Position numbers and translations under genes: made by a program. The notes beneath the pieces were generated by a model. That model did not search any database, had not been told where the DNA came from, and saw nothing but the letters and a program-made list of their open reading frames with translations. A DNA stretch of 64,000 nucleotides from Nyssa sinensis (lineage: Eukaryota > Streptophyta > Magnoliopsida > Cornales > Nyssaceae): NCBI GenBank assembly GCA_008638375.1, contig CM018031.1, positions 64,996,188 through 65,060,187 on the forward strand. The letters run 5' to 3'. This document shows, in pieces, positions 53,146 to 64,000 of the stretch. Position 1 is the stretch's first letter; every line of letters starts with the position of its first letter.

Positions 53146-56100
53146 AACCACTTATAGGTCTATCGGCCTAAGTACCCCGAGAAGGAAATACATAAATGTT
53201 GACATGTGCCCTCTAGTAAGGCTTCATAAAATGAGATGCATGTAAAAATATAGATTTTCAGAACATTTCCATCCATTAGTTTTTGAAATAGTTGATGCTG
53301 CACTTTTTGGCTCTCGTGGAGGCTGTTGAGAACTCCAAACTCCGTTGCCTGAGGAACACTTAAAAGACGATCAGAGGACCACCAGATTGGCTTCGACGGT
53401 AGCCGCTCCTATGCTTAAGTTAATAAAACTGAATTGAAAGACAGCAATGTAAGCCAAAGAATGAGTATGAATGTAAAAGCGTACCTTAGGGTTTTATTTA
53501 TAGGCTTAGTGAATCCTAAGTTGATTAGGATTTGGAGCCATGAAAGTAAGGATTTGATCATCGGACATAGCAGTTTCCATGTTGAACACTACGATTGAAA
53601 GATATCCGTGAGTGATAGTTTCCTTGTAGAAGACTGTTTCCTTATACTCTGCTCGGTAGGGCGCTAAAGCGGTGATGAGTTCTAAATCCTGAGGAGTGCT
53701 TCGGAAGATTTATACTCAGACCTGCATGCTTTGAAGGGTGAATGGATAAGTATGCTCTGAATGACCGAGCATATAGGAATATTTTGGATGTCCGAGCCTC
53801 ATAGCCACACGTGTCATATGGGGACTGGTCTATCCTTTTGTGGTATATCAATAGTTATTAAACATGCTTGTAAATCACCATTCCAAAGTTCTAAAATTAA
53901 TCATCTGGATCGTCTCAATTTGATACTCATGTTCCTCTATGCTTAACAGTATATCCTACACATTCATTACCATATGATATCATATCAATTTTCATGTTTG
54001 TGTTAACTTAATGATTTCATGCCTTATGTAACTTAATTTAAGTCTTTATATATTTTATTTTCATTAATTGAATATTTTTTATGAATCATCTGTCGGGTAT
54101 AATAAAACTATTTTTATTCTCATAACCCTTGTAATGTATTATTTATACGTGTATAATATTAATACATTAGACGATCATTTTAGTCTAATCGAACTTTAAA
54201 GTTGATTTTTAGAATTCTAAAAAATCCTAAAAACGAACATTCAAGTAATTACAAGAGCATTTCTGTAATTCATAAATAATTATTTTATTAAAATGTTGTT
54301 TTGATAATCTATTTAGTTTAAACGGATTACAAAATCAAACTCAGAACGTCGAAAATATAAGAATATATTTTTTAAAAGTTTATTGGCTCATTTAAGATAC
54401 ATCAACCGCCTATTTTAGTTAATTTCAAATTTTATTTCATAAAAATAGACCACAAACTTGGATCGAGAACCTTTAAAAATATCAGAACAAACATTTCTAG
54501 AATTTTAGTAGTATATTTAATAGCTAAATAGAATATAGGAAAATTTTGAAATTTATCAAAATATGTATTGTAAAATTTGGAAAAGGGGATACTGGATTTG
54601 AGTTAGTAGCGTCAAAAAACCTTAAGATAGCCTATCTCTACATTTTATTTGGACACTAGTAACACCATATAAATATAAAGTTAATTAAATAATAAATACA
54701 ATTGCTTAAAATTATTATTTATATATATATATATATTATGTACACTTAAAGACCAAGTCACATCCCACGTGACTCGGTTGGTTTTCTTTTTTTTGTCTTT
54801 TCTCATTTTTGTCATCCCCCCCCCCCTCTTTTCTTTCTTTCTTCTTTTTCCTTTTCTTCAATGTTACTGGTTCCCGGTGTTAATCCAATGCTTCAGCCAC
54901 TTTTTAGACTCAAATTTTCTTTCATTTTTCTCACCCGTTTTGCTTCATTTGATTTTATTTTCTCGTGTACTTTAATACCTAGGTGATAAAAATAAGTTTA
55001 ATGAACATTTTTCAAACACCCATTTCAGTTTTCTACATTTTTATTTATGTTTTCTTCACCAATTTTTTCCATTTGGCTTTCTATAGGTTCATTTTTATAT
55101 GTTCTACAAGCCTCTAGTACTCAAATATCGTTTAGTGACAATTTCACCGTCACTTATTAAAGACCCATTTTTCTCTGTTTATAATTTTCATGCGATGAGG
55201 TGTATGTATATATATGTGTGTGTGTGTGTGTATGTGTGTATGCATGAGTGTTAAAATAGGTGTGTGAGGTAAGAGTTTTACCTTTAGTAGTCTCTTCTTC
55301 TTCTAGTAACTAACTTCCCATTCTTTCTTTCCATCTATTTTCAACTCTCTCTCTCTCTCTCTCTCTCCATCTCACTCTCACTACAACACTTTCTGTTTGA
55401 ACGGGTTGTTCGTGAAGGTTATCCCTATTTATAAGATTCATCAAGTGAGAATGGTTGTTAGAATTTCAAATATTACTGTGCCTAATTTTTTTCATTGTCA
55501 AAATACATTATTGTACCCTCACCGACTCTTGTGCAACTCTTTTCTTTGCACTGAACTACAACCTGCAAATTTAGGCACCGACTCTAAATCGGTGCAATTT
55601 CATTTTGAATTCATTATTTTCATGTGGTTTATGCTTGGCTTTGCAAAGCGATAATTTCCACGTATCCTAGTTTTGGGACAATTTTATTGTATATGTGTCT
55701 AGGATTTTTATCTCAAAGTTATATAAAAAATTATCTTCTTAGGTTTTTCGATGTGTAGAATGTGATGGTATTTTTTATTTTTATAAATTATTCTCCTAAG
55801 GTTTTTATTTTTATTTACTTAGTCTATCCATTATTATCTGGTTCGCGTGGGAACCTACTTGGTGACTCTTTTTAAAGTCTAAATTAAAAATATTGTATCT
55901 ACTCTTTTAATAAGCTTATGTCCATTGGTTACTTTTTATGACTTGACTCGCTTAGGGGCTCATTTGGATCTGATAAAATGCTAGGAGAATGTCTTATTAT
56001 TAGTATTGTTTATTTATTTAATGCATCACTATTAATGATTTGTCTTTTCTCCCTTGTTCTCTTTCTTCCTTCGGTGCAATTCCCCTCATCTTCTAGCCTT

Positions 56101-56146
56101 CCCACTTTTTTTCCTACTTGCCCATTCTCCTTTTGTCAAAGCATCT

Positions 56147-56206
<60 letters not shown>

Positions 56207-56682
56207 TTACTTTATGAATCCATCTAATTATGAGTGATTGTCAATCTTGTCCTATTACATTATTATTATTCAATATTTTATTATAAATTTCTACCAATAT
56301 GGATCACGCATACTTATTGGGTTAGTTTTAGCTCTCCTTTTTTGCCAATATTTATCTAAAACTTTTCATACTAGATTTGGCTTAATATTTATTCATGTAC
56401 CTGCCAATAAAATATTTATTAAAAACTCGGGTTGTTATAGTTTTCCTTTATTTTTTGTTTTGTTTTAAACCATAGCGAATAAACAACAAAGCTATAATTA
56501 TTTCTTGTTGCATCCTATCTGTTGTTGCCTAAATTGGAGCTTGATCCATACTCGGATCTAGAACTACCCATATAGGGTCTTATTTCTCGTTGAAGTGTTG
56601 TTATGCATTGCAAAGCCTAGTTCCCCCAGGCCTTTATTTTTATGCTTTCATCCTTCTTTTCCACTTAAATTGGTTTCTAGCA
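53146..56682. other. Gene-free AT-rich region with LTR-like scraps and microsatellites
   Basis: 53330-53520 has CCGTTGCCTGAGGAACAC then GACGGTAGCCGCTCC and GCTTAAGT, resembling (reversed) leaders of plant LTR elements. 54180-54560 has repeated GAAC-AAAAAT modules. Microsatellites include (GT)n at about 55215, (CT)n at about 55350, and (CT)n-(AT)n at about 56152-56206. No gene is supported. Confidence 0.45.
56152..56206. repeat. Compound (CT)n(AT)n microsatellite
   Basis: About 16 CT units pass directly into about 11 AT units. Confidence 0.95.
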
Positions 56683-59600
56683 TGTCACGCCCCTAACCTG
56701 CATGGACAGACTAAGGGGTCATCGGGACCCCAAAAAGAAGGTAATAGGATTAACCATCCTAATCAAGTACATAAAATACAGGCCATTTTTTTTGAATTGA
56801 TTTCCTTTAATTGGTTTCGGTTCGGCTCCCTGATTAGACTTGTTCAAGTCTTATAACGAGATTAAATGAAATTGATTAACATCAAAAGGTCGATACCAAA
56901 AATCCAACAACAGTGTACAATATGGTAGTGTTCAGAGCTGACTCTACAGTCCAACATATATATATATATATATACACATCCCATATACATGAATATCTGA
57001 GAATGGTACATGTACCTTTAATAAATATAAATGAATAAATACATGAATATAACTAAGTAATACACTGACTTCAGTCCATCTCTCAATGTTTCTCATTTAT
57101 TGTCCATCAAGTCAATACCTGCCATTCCTATGAACAGTAGGGGTGAGCCATAACGCTCAGTAGGGTTTCTCAAAATACACAAGCAAACAACGTGCAAAAA
57201 CTAATGCAAACTCGAAGAGGACACACCCTAATGTCCTATATGCATCACAAACACACAATATCAACATATCCCAAACACAAGCATAAGTATTAAGAAGGCA
57301 TAACACCACAACACACCTTCATTTCCTATTCAAAACCACAAGAACAATGTATACATTCAAAGTTATGCAACTATTCACAATTATCACAGTATCATAAACT
57401 AGTAATATACAGTCCATAAAAAAACACAAGGAAATATCACATGAACGTCAAGGGAAATAATCTCAAATCGATCAATCCATAACAAAAGGGATAAAGTCTT
57501 ATTCAACTCATTCCATTCTCTCAATAATCTCAATCCCATGAGTATTCACCTAATTTGGCTCCCGATAAGCCAAAGTGCTTTACGAGCTATTAACCCAATG
57601 AAAACAAACAACCACCTATGCGAGTTTACAGCTCGTAAACTGATAAGAGACACCATCCCTATCACAAATAGAACCTCAGGTAAAGCACAATCTCACCACG
57701 CTCAAGAGCACACAAAAGACATGACTAATTCCCATCCCAAGTCCTTTTCTAATAAGCTATTCTTTACCACAATCTCAATATCTCAATCCCCACCATAGAC
57801 AGTGCTCATCAATATCGATATCCTCTCAAATCTCACACCACTCAGGTATGGTCAACAATATAAATAATAACATCATCAGGTCTACAATTAATAACTATAA
57901 GAGAGGATATTAGATTCAGAATAATTACAGAGACAACAATGATCATACATATCCACGATAGGAGTAAAATAACAATAAGTATCCGTATGGTGGTCACATT
58001 TATCCAGTAATATCATGCAATATCCAACATTATGACATTCACTGTAACAATCACATCATACTGATAAATTAGTCACAAGGTAATCAATGGTGATAACAAA
58101 CATCTCATGTATATCATATAACAAGTACGCACATCAATAAATTAGGACATTACCTTAGTCCCAACCACAACCCCACTACAATGAGACACTACATGTGTCT
58201 TTTATAATGTTCCTCAATTGTTTTATACACCTGTTATTCCATCCCGGGACCACCCTATCCTATAACACTAAAGTATCTTATAAGATCTTATGGTTCTCTA
58301 GGGCTAATTACACATTAGGCTATACATCGGGTATCCGTTTTCCCAAACGGATATCAAAAACACACTTTCAAACCTCAAAAACCCTAAGGAGGCTCACTCG
58401 TATTGTTTCTAAGCATTTAAATGTCTTTTAAACCCATAAGGGTAATTTACCAGGCAAGTTACGTGTCTACTGAGACACCGTCTCACAAAAATGACTTTGG
58501 AATCGGATCCTGAAGATTCAAAAACCTTAAAGATGTCCTCTTTATATTTTGTCAATGATTCTAGGTATCTGGTCTAAGAGAATTTTAATAATTTCACATA
58601 TTCATGTGGGACCACCCTGAGTCCCTGTTTCATTATTCTGATATCATATTTGAGTTTCTAGCATCCAAAAATATTGGAAACGCCTATTCTGGATCTTAAT
58701 TCAGCTTTCAATTGCTTAATATAAGTCTAAGGGTATAATCGTCATTTTCTCACTTTATGTGGGGCCATTATCGGGTCCTAATTTGTTCCATCTGATCATG
58801 TATTTGAATTTCGGACATCCAACAACCTTGGAATAGCCTTTTTTGAATCCTAATAAGCCTTTAAGTGCTTAAACTATCATTAAAGGTATTTTTGTAATTT
58901 TGCATAATTATATAGGACCATCCCGGGTACCTGAATATTCAAACCGACCCTGTCATTGAGTCCGAAATACCCAAAAATTTTACAAAAGCCCCATTTTATC
59001 ATTTTATTTGCATTTAAATTTAAATATATATATATATATATACATATATGTATAAAGAAGGGCATTCTTGAAAATTTTTTACCTAAAACTAGTTCACCAT
59101 TGAATTAGTTCTCTCTCAAAATCGATTCAGATTTGAACCAGAACCACAAGAACCGGTCCTCCCTTAATCGAGCAGTCAAACAGGCCCAAATCCACGCCCA
59201 ACCATATATATACACATATATATAACCAGAGACATCCACACACATACAAACATTACTATAGGCACACAATATTCATACATAGCTTGGAATCAAAGCCCAA
59301 AGTGTTTAAAAATCCCTACCTCAATCCGCATTTTAGAGAGAGAAAATCTAAGGAGGAAAAAAGCTTAAAGAGGCCACCAATGGCTACCGAACTCTAGTTC
59401 TTGGTTTGTCCTCCCTCTTTTCTTCTTCTTTCCCTTATTTTCCTTATCTTATTTTCCTCTCTTTCTTTCCTTCTTCTGGTTCTCTTCTTTTTCTTTATCT
59501 CGGTTCATAGTGTGTTACACACACATACAAAATCACACATTGATTCACACATACGCACACACTGTGTATCACACACACACACAGACACTCACTGTTTCTG

Positions 59601-60885
59601 TGTCTCTTTCTCTCAAACACATTACACACACTCATACTCTTCTCTTTACTCACAGTATACACACACACAAACACCCTCAAACATATTTCGGCCACAGGAG
59701 AGATAGTGATGGAAATAGAGAGAGAGTGTGTGTGTGTGTGTGTGCTTCATGTGTGAGGAAGAGAGGTCTGTCGACCAAGGGGGAAAAGGGAAGGAAAGTA
59801 GAAGAGAAGAGACAATGACTTGTCCCATCAAGACACATTAAGTGTCAAATTTTTTCCCTTACCATACACCAACACACACCATAGCACTCCTCCTACCATT
59901 ACCAAAACCTTGACATGTGTCATGTTCTAAAAGATCTTAGTTGGCTTTTTGGGAAAGCCTCACACGTTTCCCGAGGCACCAAGTGACTAGTTGGCCAAAT
60001 ATGTGTGCACATGTGCCTGAATTGAAACTATATTGGAATCGTACCAAAATTGGCACAATAGCTAATTTCAACACTTGGATTCCAAATATGTAGCTCGTTT
60101 TCCAAAATTTCATTGTTTGGATTTTCTTTTCTATATGCGTCTCGTAAATGATTGTGTAGTCTTTTGACTCACACTAGTCCTGAATAAATTACCAAAATTT
60201 ATTTTTAACCTCACTGTGTCATACTGATGACTTATCAACTCATTTGACAGTTTATCTAACTCATCTTTAATTTAGTTACAGTCTGGCCTCAGTCTATGTT
60301 GGCAATTTATCAAATTACCTTTCAATGATTTTTTGAGTCCTTATATAGCACAATATTTAATCTTTTACCATTAATTTTATGGATCGAAATACGTTAAAAA
60401 TGTCCAAGTTTTCCATAAATGGTAGCCATGGTTGTGACCTGTGATTCATGTATTCCTAGTTGTTTTTTATTTTTTCTCATTGATTCTTGATTCAATAATC
60501 TTCCTCTCCAATTCTCTTTTGCCCTCATAGTCAAGACAAGTTTTCTTAAACTTTTGATGGAATCCAATCTTGATTTTGGCAACATGTAACTCGAGTTTCT
60601 TAGCTCGTTTCTTGATCATTTTGATTCATTTTTGTTTCAAACTTCGTGGTTTCCATTTATCTTTCAGCCCCTTTACACAAATTGGAGTTTTGTCAAGGTT
60701 TTGCCGCAACCCAATTTTGGCCTAAGGCTCGTTAATGGCAATCCCACCATTTCCATAGTGGTTTTCTTTAATATTTTCATTGCCTTTTTCCTTTATTGTA
60801 GATATTTTTTTACTAAATTAGTCATAAGAACATAGAAATAGGCCTTACCTCATCTTTCGTTATTATTGTGAAGCTTGAAGCTTCT
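56683..60885. repeat. Unclassified repeat starting TGTCACGCCCC
   Basis: The start TGTCACGCCCCTAACCTG is like the inverse of the end of the 48492-52630 element, suggesting a related unit in the opposite orientation. Diverged modules of about 140 bases occur at 58500-58990 (for example CATCCAAAAATATTGGAAAC, CATCCAACAACCTTGGAATA). CA-rich tracts lie at 59510-59670 and (GT)n at about 59726-59743. I cannot place its right border and see no gene. Confidence 0.4.
59510..59670. repeat. CA-rich simple-sequence tract
   Basis: Repeated CACACA segments with interruptions; the open frames across it on both strands are low-complexity artefacts. Confidence 0.85.
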
Positions 60886-61200
60886 TGTAGATACCTCATT
60901 TTGAGATCTTTGATTGTATATGAATAGTTTCGCCATTTTTAGAAAGTTACTACAATATGTCTTATATATGGGTATTTTAGTAATGTCACATTTTATCCAT
61001 CAGGGGCATTTCGGTCATTATGCCCACCGAGGGCATTTTAATCATTTCGCCCATTAGGTCCATTTCGGTCAATATGCCCACTAGGTGATTTCGCCCATTA
61101 GGGCATTTTGGTCATTATGCCCACCGAGGGCATTTTGGTCAATTTGCTTACTCGAGGGCATTTCGGTCATTATAGGCTTGGTTAGTTCAGTTCTATAACC
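60886..61200 (+). repeat. Partial copy of the LTR-type repeat with GGGCATTTTGGTCATT array
   Basis: TGTAGATACCTCATTTTGAG opens it at 60886 as in the 47112 copy. An array of GGGCATTTYGGTCATTATGCCCACCGA-like units then runs at 61005-61175. Units are better conserved than in the 47-kb copy. Confidence 0.7.
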
Positions 61201-62749
61201 ATTGAGTATAAGAATCATTTTTTTTCTTAGTCATTCTACCGTTTTTTAGTGTGACTAATTCTACTATGCCACTCTCATTCCTCATCACTTTATTGTTTAC
61301 ACCATTGTATCCCATGGGATATCCTCTTTTAGGTTGGATATGGAGCACTAAATATGTTTCTTAGTTCCATAGTCGCACAATGAGGTGACCATTCTCCACT
61401 TGTAACCAAGAATCTAATAGAATTCCAACACTAACTAATCCATCTCATTCTATTTCTCCCACAATCACAATTATTCATCTAAGCATGACACTCTCTTTGT
61501 ATCCATAAGTTCTCATAGATTCACCAATCTTTACCCATCGAGTTTTCATTTATCAAGTCCTTATAGTCTTCTAATTATGAATAATAATAAATGGTAATCC
61601 CAAAAGATGATGCAAAATAAGCATTTTTTAAAACACAGTTCGAATGTTAAATTACAAGATAAATAACACACGAATATCCTGGTGAACTTTGTATCATTAA
61701 ATAGGCCGAAGGGTTATTATAGAGTTGGAGCAACACGTGCGTAAAACGGGACGCCATGTGGGTAGGTTCTCATGTTAGAGTAGAAGTACCACATGGATAA
61801 ACACATAATCGAAGCGACATGTGTGTATGCCTTATATAACAACAAAAAGGGGATCACACAGACCATTTTTAGTCGAAGGGTGCCATGGTTTACATTTACA
61901 AATCAGATATCAAAGTACTTTATCAAAGCATTTAGTTAAGATTCATAGTGCATAGTCTTTTGCAAACAACGTTCATAAATCACATTTAAAAACGTGGTAT
62001 GGGATCACAATTTCTAAATTTCTCACAAAACATAGAATGTACATTTTTGAAAGGATATAAAACTTCACTGATTTAAGATACGAGATTACTCACAAAACAC
62101 ATAATAGAGATTTTTGAACAAGTACACTGGTTCAAGAGGTAGATTACTCACTTAGGTCTTTAGTTCATTTTCTTAATCCTTTTTCCTTTGTCCGTAGTTC
62201 CCAAAATCATAGGTCAAATACATATAACATATGATGAGAACAAAATTTTAATTAATTTATTGGTTACTTAATATATTTAGCATTCTTGGACTTTGTTTTT
62301 GGACTCAAAAGCACCAAAAACTTTAAGATAGGCCTTCTTACAATTTCTAATTTCATTTGGTAGCTTAATTGTTGCTATAGACACATTTGAAATTATTTTA
62401 ATTTTTGTTTCATATTTTTTGGTACATAGTTTGATGAAATGGTCCCCATCGTTGAGTCCAAAATGTCGAGAAAAGTCAAAATGGAACCTCTTTGACATTT
62501 AATTAGCCTTAGCCATAACTAGGGGCACTATCATAATTTTACATTTAATGGGTTCAATTTTTTGGCATCTTGTTTGGCAAAATGGACTTCGCTATTGTGT
62601 CCAAAACATCAAAAAATGATGAGGTAGGCCCTCCCTGTATTTTCATTGGGTCCCATTGTAACATTCTGACCCAATATTATTAAACAATTCTCATGATTAA
62701 TAAAGATTAAGCCTAAATGAATGACGAAAAAATTTCTTGAAGCAATTAG
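61201..62749. other. Gene-free AT-rich sequence
   Basis: 62400-62640 contains diverged modules with GAGTCCAAAATGTCGA and GTGTCCAAAACATCAA. TGTAACATTCTGACCC at 62657 resembles the start of the 48492 element. Nothing coding is recognised. Confidence 0.45.
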
Positions 62750-63802
62750 ACCAAGAGATAATGGAATTAGAGCGAACATAGTTCTCTAATTCAATTGATT
62801 CTATTAAAAGTGATGGAATGAATTGAATTGGGAAAACAAAATAAGAAGGGTTTTAGGGAGCGTATCTGATTATTTATAGCTAATCAGACAAGGCTTTGGC
62901 TTGAACTCCTTAATGTTGAATCCTTTATTATGCAGAACTCCGTCTTGAATTGGGTAGAACTTCTAGCTTGTGTAGAACAAAGCTTTAAAAAAAATATGGA
63001 GAGATAAGTATAGAGAGAGAAAAGAGAGAATTATTGCAGCAGAACTCTGACTCCTAATTTATGTCTTTGATTATGGTGGCCAATGGTCTTTATTTATAGC
63101 AAAAAGTAAAGAGGTTTGATCCAAAGGTCCACAATAAGTCCTACGGATGTAGGGCTTATATTAAGCCTTAATATGCAAGCAAACAAGATTTAGAAAGTTT
63201 CTTATACACAAATAAAGGCAAATTCCTTAAAATAAGGGAAGGAAATATAAGGCAAATAAATATCATCTATATTTACTATATCACCCCTAATTCGGTAGAG
63301 AATTTAAGCACAAAAAGTAAAAATCGTCCCTAATGGTTAAAATTACCAAACTAATTATATATGTGTATAATGGCATGAAAATTACATGTATGTCCTTAAA
63401 TGACCAAAATAACCTATAAGGGATAAGATTATGATAAAATTACCAAAGTGCCCTTTAAAGGAAAAAAAATGGCACCAATATTATAGAAATACCCTTAGAA
63501 GAGTGAGAAATCTCTAAAATTTACCAAACTACTCGTAAAGGTAGGAAAAATTAGAAATTATCAAAGTACCCTTGATGGTCAAAGATGTACCAAATGACCA
63601 AAATGTCTTCAATGGGCATTATGACCGAAATGTTCTTAGCAGGGCGAAATAATGAAAATGACCTTAGTGGGCATAATCATTGAAATGCCCTCGATGGGCG
63701 AAATATGAAATTACTCAAATATCCCTAAATGGGACATATTGTTTTAACCACCCAAAAATGATAGAACTAAACTTATACAATTAAGGGTCTCAAAATGAGG
63801 TT
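62750..63802 (-). repeat. Inverted copy of the 47112-48370 repeat
   Basis: Read on the minus strand it begins CCTCATTTTGAGACCCTTAA, has the CAATATGTCCCATTTAGG segment and a degenerate array. It ends with ATCACTTTTAATAGAATCAA and TTGAATTAGAGAAC, in the same order as the plus copy. Confidence 0.8.
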
Positions 63803-64000
63803 TATACACACACAAAAAAAAACAAGATGAAAATAGTCTAAAATGCCTTGGCCAAAACTTGAACCTAAGACCAAAGTAAGGGATGCCAAAATTTTATCAC
63901 TAGGCTACTAGCTTATGATTGTTATATATATGTTGTATCATTTATGCATGAGAAATGCAGGCAAACGAGGTGTCACCATGGTAGGAGGGAGAATGACACA

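Noticed and set aside
59510..59831. Overlapping open frames on both strands around 59.5-59.8 kb
   Set aside because: They arise from CA/GT simple repeats without stop codons and have low-complexity products.
47225..61175. Regular repeats that might suggest a CRISPR array
   Set aside because: The units are degenerate, without unique spacers, and the setting is a plant nuclear genome.

Overview
This window is nuclear DNA of a dicot plant, most likely a woody rosid. That placement is an inference from the repeat families (L1 and RTE LINEs, Copia elements, TRIM, hAT, Tourist and tRNA-derived SINEs) and from GT-AG introns in a recognisable plant gene. There is no bacterial gene organisation, no operon and no CRISPR array.

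The only host gene I can support lies on the minus strand. Seven coding exons between 45915 and about 9170 encode the N-terminal beta-propeller of the nuclear-pore protein NUP214 (Arabidopsis LNO1). They are E1 45687-45915, E2 45348-45556, E3 32334-32502, E4 27543-27689, E5 22617-22741, E6 9721-9833 and E7 about 9170-9249. Exon phases agree through E6, giving 992 coding bases. The later exons lie beyond the left edge. Introns 2 to 5 are about 12.8, 4.6, 4.8 and 12.8 kb and are mostly transposon debris. The E6-E7 junction does not keep frame as assembled, so the allele may be broken or mis-sequenced there.

Region by region: 1-9169 (intron 7 or beyond) is a minus-strand L1 LINE split by an LTR-element remnant, which itself carries a hAT element with transposase remains, and by a second, non-autonomous hAT. 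Other L1 pieces follow. Intron 5 (9834-22616) holds an RTE-type LINE, then a long plus-strand L1 carrying two SINEs; one SINE is in turn split by a complete Copia element with matching LTRs and a 5-bp target duplication. It also has a hAT interrupted by a tandem TRIM with three LTRs. Intron 4 holds L1 fragments and a 93-bp tandem repeat. Intron 3 holds an L1 split by a third hAT. Intron 2 holds a SINE, a decayed Copia, long L1 copies, a Copia deletion derivative and a Tourist-like element.

Upstream of the gene (46.1-64 kb) I find no gene. This part is AT-rich and built of diverged LTR-type repeats: arrays around GGGCATTTTGGTCATT in two inverted and one extra copy, a 4.1-kb element with a TTTAC duplication, related units starting TGTCAC/TGTAAC, and microsatellites.

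The most informative aspect is the insertion stratigraphy. Many insertions keep their target-site duplications, including a series of extremely short (14-53 bp) A-tailed insertions that look like the last bases of LINEs or SINEs. No cellular pathway beyond the nuclear pore and mRNA-export role of NUP214 can be read from this window.
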